NCBI RefSeq assembly: GCF_012927165.1
Contig: NZ_JABBGA010000002.1
Span: forward strand, 334,844 to 398,843
Reading direction: 5' to 3'
Origin: Zoogloea dura
Lineage (GTDB): Bacteria > Pseudomonadota > Gammaproteobacteria > Burkholderiales > Rhodocyclaceae
Length of the DNA stretch: 64,000 nt
This document shows positions 26,888 through 35,440 of the stretch, piece by piece. Numbering within the stretch: position 1 is the stretch's first letter; each line of letters begins with the position of its first letter. A program made the position numbers and the translations under genes. The notes under the pieces were generated by a model. It saw only the letters and a list, made by a program, of their open reading frames with translations, did no database searches and was not told the DNA's origin.

Positions 26888-28022
26888 CGGCGCCCTCCCG
26901 ATGATGCTGGACTACCAGGCCCTGATCCGGGATGCTCAGATGGCGCCTCCCCTGTCCATCCGGCAACGCGTAGACGCCGTCAAATGCCACGCGTCCCCGA
27001 CCTTCGTGATGGGCAGAAACCCTCACGCCAGGGCGCTGATGGACAAGCTGGCCGTCGACGGCGTGGTGGACGATTTCGAAGAAAGGGCCACCCGCTGGAA
27101 CGGCAGTCCGATCATCAGGAGCAACGCGATCCCGAGCGGAGCGAGCGTCATCAATTGCGCGATGTCGATCAGCCCGAACAGCGCCCGCAAACGCATCGAG
27201 ACCCGTCGCGACCTCACGCACCTGTCCTACATCGACCTCTGCCGTGCGGAGCCCTCGCTCCTGCCCCTGCCCGACTTTGTCCGCGATGCCCGTGCCGAAT
27301 TCGCGCGCCATCCGGAGAAATACCTCGACGTCTTCTCCCGGCTGACAGACGCGGAATCCCGTTCGGTTTTCAACCGGGTCATGGCCTACCGGCTGACCGG
27401 CGACATGTCGCACATGGCCGGGTTCTCGGTACGCCTGCGGGACCAGTACTTCGAGCCCTTCCTGGGCCCCCTGCGCGACAGCGTCTTCGTCGACTGCGGC
27501 GGCTACGATGGCGACACCACGGAGGAGTTCATCCGCCGCTATCCCGGGTATTCGAAGGTCTACCTGTTCGAGCCCTCCCGGGCCAACATGGCACGGGCCA
27601 GATCGCGCCTGCAGGCCTGGCGGGACACGATCGAGTTCGTCCCCCTCGGCCTCTCCGACAGCCCCGGGGAACTGTCCTTCGATGCGGACCAGGGGTCGGC
27701 CAGCGCGGTGTCCGGCTCGGGCACCGAGACCATTCAGGTGAGCACCCTCGATGCGGAGATCACGTCGCGCGCGTCATTCATCAAGATGGACCTCGAGGGC
27801 TGGGAGCTGAAGGCACTGCACGGGGCCGAGAAGCACATCCGCAACGACGACGCGATCCTGGCCATTGCCGTCTATCACACGACCTCCGATTTCTGGAGAA
27901 TCCCGGCCTACATCCTCTCGATCAACGCCGGTTACGACGTCCTTCTGCGCCACTACACGGAAGGCTGGTCGGAGACCGTCATGTATTTCGTTCCGCGAGG
28001 CGCCACGGCAGGGCAGCCCTGA
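26877..28022 (+). CDS. FkbM-family methyltransferase with long N-terminal extension
   Basis: 381 residues. The FkbM core starts near residue 200: SVFVDCGGYDGDTTEEFIRR, VYLFEPSRANMARARSRLQ, FIKMDLEGWELKALHGAEKH. Residues 1-190 are not a known domain to me; they contain FVMGRNPHARALMDKLAVD and GSPIIRSNAIPSGASVINCA, resembling the nucleotide-binding type of lead-in seen before some FkbM domains. FkbM enzymes O-methylate sugar hydroxyls. The 11-base overlap with the carrier protein supports the ATG at 26877; MM at 26901 is an alternative start. Confidence 0.86.
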   Translation: MPADGALPMMLDYQALIRDAQMAPPLSIRQRVDAVKCHASPTFVMGRNPHARALMDKLAVDGVVDDFEERATRWNGSPIIRSNAIPSGASVINCAMSISPNSARKRIETRRDLTHLSYIDLCRAEPSLLPLPDFVRDARAEFARHPEKYLDVFSRLTDAESRSVFNRVMAYRLTGDMSHMAGFSVRLRDQYFEPFLGPLRDSVFVDCGGYDGDTTEEFIRRYPGYSKVYLFEPSRANMARARSRLQAWRDTIEFVPLGLSDSPGELSFDADQGSASAVSGSGTETIQVSTLDAEITSRASFIKMDLEGWELKALHGAEKHIRNDDAILAIAVYHTTSDFWRIPAYILSINAGYDVLLRHYTEGWSETVMYFVPRGATAGQP

Positions 28023-28072
28023 GCGCTCCACCGGCGTCCCCCTTGCCCCATTTCGAACACAAGGTGCTCCCC

Positions 28073-28789
28073 GTGACCCCGAACTTTCCCGATTTCGTGA
28101 ATGGCTACCCCGAGCAGGGGATTCATACGATCAAGCTGAAGGATCTGCTGAACCTGCGGGCCCCGCAGGACCTCTGCCGGGACATCTCCACCGCCTTCCC
28201 TTCGGTGACCATCGGCAGCATCACCCTGGTGGACCAGATCGTCCTGCTGTGCCTGGATGAGCTGGTCCGCCCGGAGAGCATCCTGGAGATCGGCACCTTC
28301 CAGGGGTTCACCACCCGGCTCCTGGCGAAGAACTCCATGGCCAGGACCGTCTATTCGGTGGACCTGCCCCCCACCACCCAGACCCTGATCGACACGCCCG
28401 AAGCCGGGAAGGTCCTGAGCGACGGCGACTACAACGATGACTATCTGCGCGACCTGCAGAATCGGTCAGGCGAGATCTACCTCAACAACCTGCCCCCCGC
28501 AGAGAGAAGCCGGATCAGCCTGATCAAGGCCGACTCCACCCAGCTGGACTTCGCCGCCACCTTCGGCCCGATCGAATTCGCCTTCATCGACGGCGGCCAC
28601 CACTACGATATCGTCAGGAGCGATACCGAGAAGGTGGCCTCGATCATGAAGCGAGGGGTCATCGTCTGGCACGACTATTCGTCCGGCATTCATTCGGATG
28701 TCACGCGCTACCTGGCCGATCGCGCCTCGAACAACAGGATCTTCCACGTCCATGGGAGCCTGTGCGCCTTCCAGTTGGTCAGTCAGTGA
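28073..28789 (+). CDS. Class I SAM-dependent methyltransferase (Methyltransf_24 type)
   Basis: 238 residues from GTG 28073, chosen because AAGGTG lies six bases before it. The SAM motif is ESILEIGTFQGFTTRLLAKN, and the acidic post-motif region is FAFIDGGHHYDIVRSD with VWHDYSSG, typical of the Methyltransf_24/CmcI-like group. It would methylate a hydroxyl of a small metabolite or sugar. It is separated by 50 bases from the FkbM gene on the same strand and lies 25 bases before the desaturase gene. Confidence 0.85.
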   Translation: MTPNFPDFVNGYPEQGIHTIKLKDLLNLRAPQDLCRDISTAFPSVTIGSITLVDQIVLLCLDELVRPESILEIGTFQGFTTRLLAKNSMARTVYSVDLPPTTQTLIDTPEAGKVLSDGDYNDDYLRDLQNRSGEIYLNNLPPAERSRISLIKADSTQLDFAATFGPIEFAFIDGGHHYDIVRSDTEKVASIMKRGVIVWHDYSSGIHSDVTRYLADRASNNRIFHVHGSLCAFQLVSQ

Positions 28790-28813
28790 CTCCCGCAACC
28801 TTCGGGGCATGAA

Positions 28814-29740
28814 ATGCACATCCTGAGCATCATCGACAAGGGCGCACTGGCCCAGCTCTCCCGTCCCAGCGACCGCATCGCAACCCGGCACCTGCTGTTC
28901 CGCGTGCTGGGCGAGGCCGCGCTGTTCTCCTCAGCTGTCATGCTTCTCGATGGCTGGCCTGCAGCGGCCTTGCTGTGCTTCTATGCATGCGCGATCTGGC
29001 ACGGCTTCTGGGGATACGCGGGCATTGGCCACGAGCTTTACCACTCCCGGGTTTTCTCGAACCTGCAGCTGAACAAGCTGCTGTACCGGATCGCGTCCTA
29101 CCTGACCTGGAACAATCCGGGCTTCTTCCGCAAATCCCACAACCACCACCACCACCACACCTTCGCCGCCGATGACGGGGAGGCGCAGAGCACCCAGGAC
29201 TGGCGCCCGCTGGCCGTCTTCCTGTACCTGACGGTCGACCTGCCGGTACTGGTGCGGCGCCTGTATTACGCGTTCATCAACGCGGCCGGCCTGACGCCGA
29301 AGGATGGCGGATTCACCCGGATCGACGGTGCCTGCCAGCGCGAGGCCATCCTGATGCTGGCCTTCAACATCGCGGTGCAGCTCGCGCTGTGGGCGGCCTT
29401 CCAGGCCTGGCACATCAATCTCATGTGGTTCCTGCTGCCCTTCACCGGCCAGTTCCTGAACCGGCTCCTGGCGCAATCCCAGCACGTCGGCCTGGCCGGC
29501 GCCGCGAAGGAAGGTCCGCTGAAGCACTCCCGCACCCTGCCCCTGCCCGCCTTGCTTGAATTCCTGTACGCGGGCATGAACTTTCACGCGGAGCATCATC
29601 TGGCCCCGGTGATCCCCTATTACAACCTTCCCAGGCTCAACGCCCTGCTGCTGGAACGCAAGCTGCTGAGCCGGATCGATGCCTCTTCGTTCTTCATGAA
29701 GGACATCTGGCTGGCCCTCAAGACCAGGCCCGAATCATGA
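28814..29740 (+). CDS. Membrane fatty acid desaturase/hydroxylase-family enzyme
   Basis: 308 residues, an integral membrane di-iron protein. The three histidine boxes are GHELYHSRVF, KSHNHHHHHTF and NFHAEHHLAPVIPYYN. Hydrophobic stretches include LFSSAVMLLDGWPAAALLCF and AFNIAVQLALWAAF. The family oxidises C-H bonds of acyl chains, carotenoids or other lipids with O2. Here it would plausibly desaturate or hydroxylate the acyl substituent handled by the ligase and ACP, or a lipid carrier. It ends in an ATGA overlap with the next methyltransferase, so it belongs to the operon. Confidence 0.9.
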   Translation: MHILSIIDKGALAQLSRPSDRIATRHLLFRVLGEAALFSSAVMLLDGWPAAALLCFYACAIWHGFWGYAGIGHELYHSRVFSNLQLNKLLYRIASYLTWNNPGFFRKSHNHHHHHTFAADDGEAQSTQDWRPLAVFLYLTVDLPVLVRRLYYAFINAAGLTPKDGGFTRIDGACQREAILMLAFNIAVQLALWAAFQAWHINLMWFLLPFTGQFLNRLLAQSQHVGLAGAAKEGPLKHSRTLPLPALLEFLYAGMNFHAEHHLAPVIPYYNLPRLNALLLERKLLSRIDASSFFMKDIWLALKTRPES

Positions 29741-30849
29741 GCACTCAACGACTTCTGGTATTCCCCTCCAGCATCGACTCCGCCCGCCCCTTCATGCGGG
29801 TGGCCCGGTCCCTGGGGTTCGAGATCATCGGCGCCGACTCCATCCAGGGCGGCGTGGCCTCGCCGGACGAGGATCGCCACATCCACCTGCCCTTCATCAC
29901 CGACGAGCGCTTCGACGCCGCCTTTTTCGACAGCCTGGCCGAGCTGGGGATCAGCCATGTCCACGCGCCCCACCATGGCGTCTGGTGGCATCTGAACAAG
30001 CTGCGGGAACAGCCGGGCAAGGCCTTCTTCCTGTGCGCCCCGCACCCCTTCGACAGCCACTGGGAAGCCTTCTCCCCCAGCCTCGACTGGGCGGAGAGCC
30101 AGACCACCGAGGCTCTGGCCAGGGCGCTTCCGACACCGCCACGCGGCCTCGCCGCATCGCTGACCGCCAGCCAGCTGGCCGGCCTTCACCGCCGCTTTCT
30201 GCAGACCCCCGGCGAAACCGACGAGGACAAGCTGAGCGGCCTGTGCACCATTGCACGCATCGCCCCGGTGGGCGACGTCGTCGAGATCGGTTCGCTGTTC
30301 GGCCGGTCAGCCCTGGCCCTGTCCTGGCTGGCCAGCCATTACCGCATCGGCTCGACGCTCTGCGTGGACCCCTGGAACCTGGATGACCTGACCGACCAGG
30401 GCCCCGCGGCCAAGATCCTCCACGACGAGCCCCGCTCTCTCGACTGCGAGAAGATCTTCCGCAACTTCATGGCCACCGCCGCCTCGTCGCCGGGCGCAAG
30501 CTACATCCGCGCGCCCTCGGAGAGGGCCATCGGCACCTATGCCAAGGCCGCCGAGGCCGGCAGATATCACGCAGAAGGGCTGGACCCGGTGCCGATCCGC
30601 GGTCAGATCGCGTTGCTCCATATCGACGGCAACCATCGCTACGACCATGTCTGCGCCGACATCGCCAACTGGACGCCCTATCTGGCCGACCATGGCTGGC
30701 TGATGCTCGACGACTACATCTGGAGCTTCGGTGATGGGCCCCGGCGGGCCGGCGACGAGCTGCTGACCAGCGGTGACTACGATCACGCCTTCGTGCTGAG
30801 TGACACGCTCTTCCTGCGCCGGGCCCCCAACACCGCCCACCGCCGCTGA
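29737..30849 (+). CDS. Bidomain protein: nucleotide-binding-like N-terminus and class I SAM methyltransferase
   Basis: 370 residues. Residues 1-115 start LLVFPSSIDSARPFMRVARS and look like the pre-ATP-grasp Rossmann half of carboxylate-amine ligases, but no ATP-grasp core follows. Residues about 165-340 are a methyltransferase: VVEIGSLFGRSALALSWLAS, LLHIDGNHRYDHVCADIANW, LMLDDYIWSFGDG. The function of the N-terminal half is unknown; it may place the enzyme on an acyl or aminoacyl substrate. Last gene of the main plus-strand run, followed by a GC-rich hairpin. Confidence 0.8.
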   Translation: MSTQRLLVFPSSIDSARPFMRVARSLGFEIIGADSIQGGVASPDEDRHIHLPFITDERFDAAFFDSLAELGISHVHAPHHGVWWHLNKLREQPGKAFFLCAPHPFDSHWEAFSPSLDWAESQTTEALARALPTPPRGLAASLTASQLAGLHRRFLQTPGETDEDKLSGLCTIARIAPVGDVVEIGSLFGRSALALSWLASHYRIGSTLCVDPWNLDDLTDQGPAAKILHDEPRSLDCEKIFRNFMATAASSPGASYIRAPSERAIGTYAKAAEAGRYHAEGLDPVPIRGQIALLHIDGNHRYDHVCADIANWTPYLADHGWLMLDDYIWSFGDGPRRAGDELLTSGDYDHAFVLSDTLFLRRAPNTAHRR

Positions 30850-30854
30850 CCCTC

Positions 30855-30873
30855 GGGGGGCCGGACGCCCCCC
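30855..30873. terminator. GC-rich hairpin between convergent genes
   Basis: Perfect 7-base arms GGGGGGC and GCCCCCC with a 5-base loop lie in the 47-base gap between the convergent methyltransferase and GT2 genes. No T-run follows on either strand, so it is a weak or Rho-assisted bidirectional terminator at best. Confidence 0.4.
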
Positions 30874-30896
30874 TTCACCTCCCCGTCACGCCGGCC

Positions 30897-31913
30897 TCAC
30901 GCTTTTTTCGTGGACTTGAGGACGTATTCCGACAGGGCAAAGATATTGCTGGGGCTTTCGAGACGGAAGTTGCACGCCGGCTCCTCGCGGGCGTCGAAGA
31001 CCATCCGCTCCAGCGCCTCGATGAGGGTGATGGAGAGGTCCAGCGAGAAGGTTGCCATCAGGTCATGGATCTCCAAGGAGCCCATCATGTCGCCGAGGGT
31101 CGCAACGATGCCGCGGGAGGTCAGCAGCCGCCCGATCTGGTTGGCCTTGGCGATGTAGCGGTACTTGTCCTCAAAAATGCCCACGTCCTGGTAGATCACG
31201 TCGTAGCTGTGGATGGCGCACTCCTTGTAGCGCAGGGAGCCCGCCAGGCCGGCGGTGGAGGTGGCCTCGTGGATCCGGTAGCCCCCCAGGCGCTGGTTCA
31301 CCACGTAGGCGGTGCCGATGGCGGCCAGGGACGAGAACAGGTAGTGGTCGATGAATCCGTGGGTCCCCTTGCTGCGGTAGCGGGCCAGTTCGCCGATGCG
31401 GGCCAGGCTCTCGCGGCGCATGACGGCAAAGGACGTGATGATCCAGTTGGTCAGGCACAGGTACTTGAGCACGTCATGCTCGCCGGTATCCAGCGCGGGG
31501 ACGAACTGGAACATGTCGCCGGTGGGCCGGTCGTCCACCAGCCGCTCGTGGAGGGTGTAGGCGAAGGTCGCCTGCGGATGCTTCTCCAGGCCCAGCTCGA
31601 CGGTCTCACGGATGAAATCCGGGTAGAGGATGTCGTCGCCATGCAGGATGGTCAGGTAGGGATTCCGGGAATTCGCGATCGCCTTCTCGAAGTTGCCCAG
31701 GATGCCCAGGTTCTGCTCCCCCCGGTGGTAGGTGATCCGCGTGTCCTCGGCAGCGTAGGCGCGGCACACCGCCTCGGTCTCATCGCTCGAGCAGTCATCG
31801 TAGATCGAGATGGCCAGATCCCCGTAGCTCTGGGCCATGGCGGATTCGATGGTCCTGGCGACCAGCCCTGCCTGGTTATAGGTGGTGATGGCGATGTCTA
31901 CAGTTGGGCGCAT
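30897..31913 (-). CDS. GT2-family glycosyltransferase
   Basis: 338 residues from ATG 31913 (a TTG at 31925 would add four). The GT-A fold begins VDIAITTYNQAGLVARTIES, with the donor-binding DDCSSDETEAVCRAYA and the DxD-like LTILHGDDILYPDFIRE. The acceptor side includes FVPALDTGEHDVLKYL. It is soluble, with no membrane helix. It lies on the opposite strand to the rest of the island, behind an SDR gene with 96 bases between them. A role in adding one sugar of the flagellin glycan or of an O-antigen is plausible. Confidence 0.9.
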   Translation of the reverse strand: MRPTVDIAITTYNQAGLVARTIESAMAQSYGDLAISIYDDCSSDETEAVCRAYAAEDTRITYHRGEQNLGILGNFEKAIANSRNPYLTILHGDDILYPDFIRETVELGLEKHPQATFAYTLHERLVDDRPTGDMFQFVPALDTGEHDVLKYLCLTNWIITSFAVMRRESLARIGELARYRSKGTHGFIDHYLFSSLAAIGTAYVVNQRLGGYRIHEATSTAGLAGSLRYKECAIHSYDVIYQDVGIFEDKYRYIAKANQIGRLLTSRGIVATLGDMMGSLEIHDLMATFSLDLSITLIEALERMVFDAREEPACNFRLESPSNIFALSEYVLKSTKKA

Positions 31914-32009
31914 GGCATCAATCAATGACGTGGGGTGAAAGCAGGCGGGTGGCCCGGCAAGGCGTCTGCCAAGTCCATCCGGGACGAAGAGCGCGCGGTA
32001 TCGCGGTAT

Positions 32010-33059
32010 TCAAGGGTGCAAGCTCTGGTCGGTGCGGGCAAGTGCCTCGGCCACCCCGCGCCGCGGACGCCAGCCAAGCGCCTCGAGGCGCCGTGTGTCG
32101 GGCAAGCCCCTGGATGTCTTGGCGGCCAGATAGGCCTTCGGGTCGGCCTCGCCGAACAGCAGCGGCAGGGCCGGCACGCGCAGCTGGGAGGCCAGTTCGG
32201 CAAAGCGCCGCACCGACATCTCGTTGCCCGCATTGCCGACGTTGTAGGCGCTCGCCCCATCCCCCTTGAGGAGGATGTGGAACAGACCGGCAACGGTGTC
32301 GGCCAGGTAGCAGAAGGCGCGCAGGGCGCTGCCGTCGCTGGTCAGCACGATGGGCTGGCCATCCCGGGCGGCACGCAGCACGTCCGAGAAGATCCGGCCA
32401 TCGTCCAGGTTCAGCCCCGGCCCGAAGGTGTGGAAGATCCTTCCGATCCCGAACTCCAGCCCGTACTGGGCCCGCCAGCTGGCCAACAGGGTCTCGGCCA
32501 TGCGCTTGCTCTCGATGTAGCAGTTGCGGGGGTCCAGGGTGGGTACCGCGCCGAAGCTGTCTTCATGCACCGCGCCTTCGTTCTCGGTCGAGCCGTAAAC
32601 GGCGGAACCCAGCATCAGGAAGGAAACGGGGCGCTCGCGGGCGAAGCGGTCGAGCAGGCCCAGGGTGCCCAGCGCGTTGGCGCGGATCACCCCTACCGGA
32701 TCGGTCGCATAGTTGCGCGGTGAGGCGGGGCTGGCTGCATGGATCAGCACGTCGGGCGGGCCGAAACGGGAGGGCGGCGGGGCTTCCAGCGCCCCTTCGA
32801 TCACCTCGCACAGCCCGGGATCGAGGGCCTTGCCCAGGCGTGCCGTCAAACGGGCCGGATCGCGGGCCAGCAGGCTCAGGCGCGGCGGGTCGGCAAGCTT
32901 GCGCTGCAGCGCCGCGACGACGAGGGCCAGGTAGCCTCCCAGCATGCCGCTGCCGCCGGTCAGGTATACATGGCAGCCGGCCAGGCGCTCCCAGGGCAGC
33001 GCCTCCTGAAGGATCGCATCAATGTCCTCGCGGACGACGGGATGGCAGGGATCGAACAT
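32010..33059 (-). CDS. Extended-SDR NAD-dependent nucleotide-sugar epimerase/dehydratase
   Basis: 349 residues. The NAD motif is VYLTGGSGMLGGYLALVV, the catalytic pair is in CYIESKRMAETLLASW (YxxxK), and the substrate region is RIFHTFGPGLNLDDGRI. The sequence resembles UDP-glucuronate decarboxylase and related epimerase/dehydratase enzymes; the precise reaction is not clear. It has a 30-residue lead-in (FDPCHPVVREDIDAILQEA) before the Rossmann fold, which is seen in some sugar dehydratase relatives. It is transcribed with the GT2 gene away from the radical SAM operon. Confidence 0.88.
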   Translation of the reverse strand: MFDPCHPVVREDIDAILQEALPWERLAGCHVYLTGGSGMLGGYLALVVAALQRKLADPPRLSLLARDPARLTARLGKALDPGLCEVIEGALEAPPPSRFGPPDVLIHAASPASPRNYATDPVGVIRANALGTLGLLDRFARERPVSFLMLGSAVYGSTENEGAVHEDSFGAVPTLDPRNCYIESKRMAETLLASWRAQYGLEFGIGRIFHTFGPGLNLDDGRIFSDVLRAARDGQPIVLTSDGSALRAFCYLADTVAGLFHILLKGDGASAYNVGNAGNEMSVRRFAELASQLRVPALPLLFGEADPKAYLAAKTSRGLPDTRRLEALGWRPRRGVAEALARTDQSLHP

Positions 33060-33377
33060 GGAAGACGGCGGGATGGAGACCCGATTCAGACCGACGCGAA
33101 TGACCAGGGAGCTGGCCTACCGGAGAACGCGACGGAACGATACCACAGCTTCAAGGGCGCAGATCCCGACCCGGAATACCGCCACCAGGACCCGATAACC
33201 TACAATGCGCCGAGCCAACAAGGCCATTTTGTCCCTGCCCCTCAAGACAGCAGGCTTTGTGCCGCTATTGCGAGAACCTCCTCACTTACGGAGCCCCCGT
33301 TTCACGACCATGACCTGCGACCCCAGCGCCCTGCCCGGCCCCGCAGCCCGGCAAAATACTTACCGGAGCGTTTCCCA
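33060..33377. other. 318-base divergent intergenic region
   Basis: Gap between the divergent SDR gene (minus) and FkbM gene (plus). It must hold promoters for both directions. The only candidate I see is a TACAAT hexamer at 33201-33206 (plus strand), without a good -35 partner. Reading frames cross the gap but lack start signals. A ribosome site (GGAG at 33365-33368) for the FkbM gene lies at the right end. No repeat or hairpin stands out. Confidence 0.5.
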
Positions 33378-34307
33378 GTGACCACCATCGTCCAGCTCCG
33401 GGAGGCCCACCGGGCCGGCACCCTGCCCAAGCCCTATTTCCTTGGCGCCGTATATGGGCAGCTCCGCACCCTGGTCGAATTCCAGGAGGCATTGCAGGGC
33501 ACCCAGATCAAGGAAATCGTGGTCGGCACCGACGGCCTGCGCATCCGCACCGCCGACCATGGCCTGGAGCTGGTACTCCACCCTGAAGAGGCCAACTCCC
33601 TGGTCACCGGCATGCTGGCTTTCGGCGACGCCGAACCCATGGAACGCAAGGCCCTGCTTGCCGCCGCCAGGCAGTCGGCGGTGATCCTCGACGTGGGCGC
33701 CAATATCGGCTGGTACAGCCTGCACTTTTCCCGCGTCGCCCCGCAGGCCCGCATCCACGCTTTCGAGCCGGCGGCGCGCATCCATGAACGCCTGCTGGCC
33801 AACCTCGCGCTGAACGGCATCGACTCGGTGGTCACTGAACAGCTCGCCCTGCAGGACCAGGAGGGCACCGACACCCTCTATTTCCACCCGGCCGAGACGG
33901 GCGCCACCTCGGTCCGCGACAACCGCGGCTTTGCCGGCGTGCAGCGCGAGGAGATCCGCTGCACCACCCTCGACCACTACTGCGCCGGGCACGGACTGCG
34001 TCCCGACCTGGTCAAATGCGATGTGGAGGGCGGCGAGCTGTCCGTCGTCAAGGGCGGCCTGGCGACTCTCCGGGAATGTCAGCCCGTGGTCTTCCTGGAG
34101 CTGCTCCGCAAATGGAGTGCCAACTTCGGTTATCACCCCAACGAGGTCATCGGGATCATGCGCGATCTCGGTTACCGGGCCTGGTCCATCGAGCCGGAGG
34201 GCATCCGTGAATGCCCCGCGATCACCGACGCGACGGTGGCGACCAACTTCCTATTCACCTGCGACGGCAAGCACAACGCGCTCATCCAGCAGTTGGCTCG
34301 CCTCTGA
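33378..34307 (+). CDS. FkbM-family methyltransferase
   Basis: 309 residues from GTG 33378, chosen because GGAG lies nine bases upstream and the protein then starts TTIVQLREAHRAGTLPKPYF. The SAM domain is VILDVGANIGWYSLHFSRVA, HAFEPAARIHERLLANLAL, and LVKCDVEGGELSVVKGGLAT, classic FkbM. Residues 1-100 carry a substrate or partner region with a possible loop (EIVVGTDGLRIRTADHGLEL). It would O-methylate a sugar. First gene of the second plus-strand run, 17 bases before the radical SAM gene. Confidence 0.88.
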   Translation: MTTIVQLREAHRAGTLPKPYFLGAVYGQLRTLVEFQEALQGTQIKEIVVGTDGLRIRTADHGLELVLHPEEANSLVTGMLAFGDAEPMERKALLAAARQSAVILDVGANIGWYSLHFSRVAPQARIHAFEPAARIHERLLANLALNGIDSVVTEQLALQDQEGTDTLYFHPAETGATSVRDNRGFAGVQREEIRCTTLDHYCAGHGLRPDLVKCDVEGGELSVVKGGLATLRECQPVVFLELLRKWSANFGYHPNEVIGIMRDLGYRAWSIEPEGIRECPAITDATVATNFLFTCDGKHNALIQQLARL

Positions 34308-34324
34308 ACACGACGAGGCACATC

Positions 34325-35437
34325 ATGACCATTCTCGAAGCCGAAGCCAGTGGCCTTACGGCCAGCGAAGCCGCCAAGCGCAACGACCTCGCCGCCCGCA
34401 AGCCTTACATCGCGGAGAAGCTCCGCAACATCGCCGCGATGGAAGAGCGCGGTGAGATCAGCCCCATCATCCGGCTCGAGAAGAGCTACCTGTGCAACTT
34501 CCAGTGCACCCACTGCTCGGCCGAGTACTACATGGACCGGCACCTGGAGAAGGTCTTCAAGATCAAGGACGAGCGCCGCAAGATCGACCTGGACGACATC
34601 CGCCGCCTGTCCCGCGAGGCCGACGAGCTCGGGCTGGCCCGCTTCGTCATCACCGGCGGAGAGCCCCTGGTGATGAAGGACTTCGATGCGGTAGTGGCCG
34701 CCATCGACCCGGACCGCCACTACATCATCACCGACACCAACGGGTGGTTCCTCGACCTGGAACGGGCCAGGCACCTCAAGTCCATCGGGGTCGAGAAGGT
34801 CCAGATCTCCCTCGACAGCATGATCGAGGCCGAGCACGACGCCTTCCGCAACAAGCCGGGCTCCTACAAGCGGGTCATCCGCGCCATCGACGCCTCCCTC
34901 GAAGCCGGGCTCAATCTGATCCTGTCCACCGTGCTGGTGCGCGGGCGGGGCAAGACCGACGAGTTCCGCTCCATGTGCGAATTTGCCAAGCAGAAGGGCA
35001 TCGGCCTCTACGTCTCCTATGCCAAGCCCACCGGCTCGTGCACCGAACACCCGGAATTCGTCATCACCAAGGAAGACGCGGACATCGTGCGGGAGCTGGA
35101 GAAGGAATATCCGGTGTTCACCCACATGACCCCCTCCTACGGCTCCCACAAGGGCTGCATCACGGTCAAGGGCATCATCACGGTGACCTCCACCGCCGAG
35201 ATCACCCCCTGCCCCTACATCGACTTCTCCCTGGGCAACCTGCGCGACACCTCGCTCAAGGACATCCTCGCCCGCGGCATGCGCAACCCCTGGCTGGGGC
35301 CGCACCGCCCCGACTGCCTCATCGGGGAAGACCCCAAGTTCATCAAGATCCACACGGACAAGACCAAGGGCGCCGTCCATCTGCCCCTGCCGTGGGGTCA
35401 GGGCTTCTCAGACAACGACTCTCTGCTGGACGACTGA
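34325..35437 (+). CDS. Radical SAM enzyme with C-terminal auxiliary-cluster (SPASM/twitch-like) region
   Basis: 370 residues from ATG 34325 (GAGG upstream). The radical SAM motif CxxxCxxC is LCNFQCTHCSAEYYMDRH, followed by VITGGEPLVMKDFDAVVAAI and ISLDSMIEAEHDAFRNKPGS. The C-terminal region has cysteines in HKGCITVKG, TPCPYIDFSLGNLRD and RPDCLIGEDPKF, as in auxiliary-cluster enzymes that install carbon or peptide modifications. The substrate is unknown. Between an FkbM methyltransferase, an unknown protein and the flagellin glycosyltransferase, it may modify a sugar or an attached group rather than a peptide. The next gene starts four bases later. Confidence 0.9.
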   Translation: MTILEAEASGLTASEAAKRNDLAARKPYIAEKLRNIAAMEERGEISPIIRLEKSYLCNFQCTHCSAEYYMDRHLEKVFKIKDERRKIDLDDIRRLSREADELGLARFVITGGEPLVMKDFDAVVAAIDPDRHYIITDTNGWFLDLERARHLKSIGVEKVQISLDSMIEAEHDAFRNKPGSYKRVIRAIDASLEAGLNLILSTVLVRGRGKTDEFRSMCEFAKQKGIGLYVSYAKPTGSCTEHPEFVITKEDADIVRELEKEYPVFTHMTPSYGSHKGCITVKGIITVTSTAEITPCPYIDFSLGNLRDTSLKDILARGMRNPWLGPHRPDCLIGEDPKFIKIHTDKTKGAVHLPLPWGQGFSDNDSLLDD

Positions 35438-35440
35438 ACC

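Noticed and set aside
32739..33377. Upstream extension of the FkbM gene at 33378
   Set aside because: It overlaps the divergent SDR gene and lacks domains; GTG 33378 has a ribosome site.
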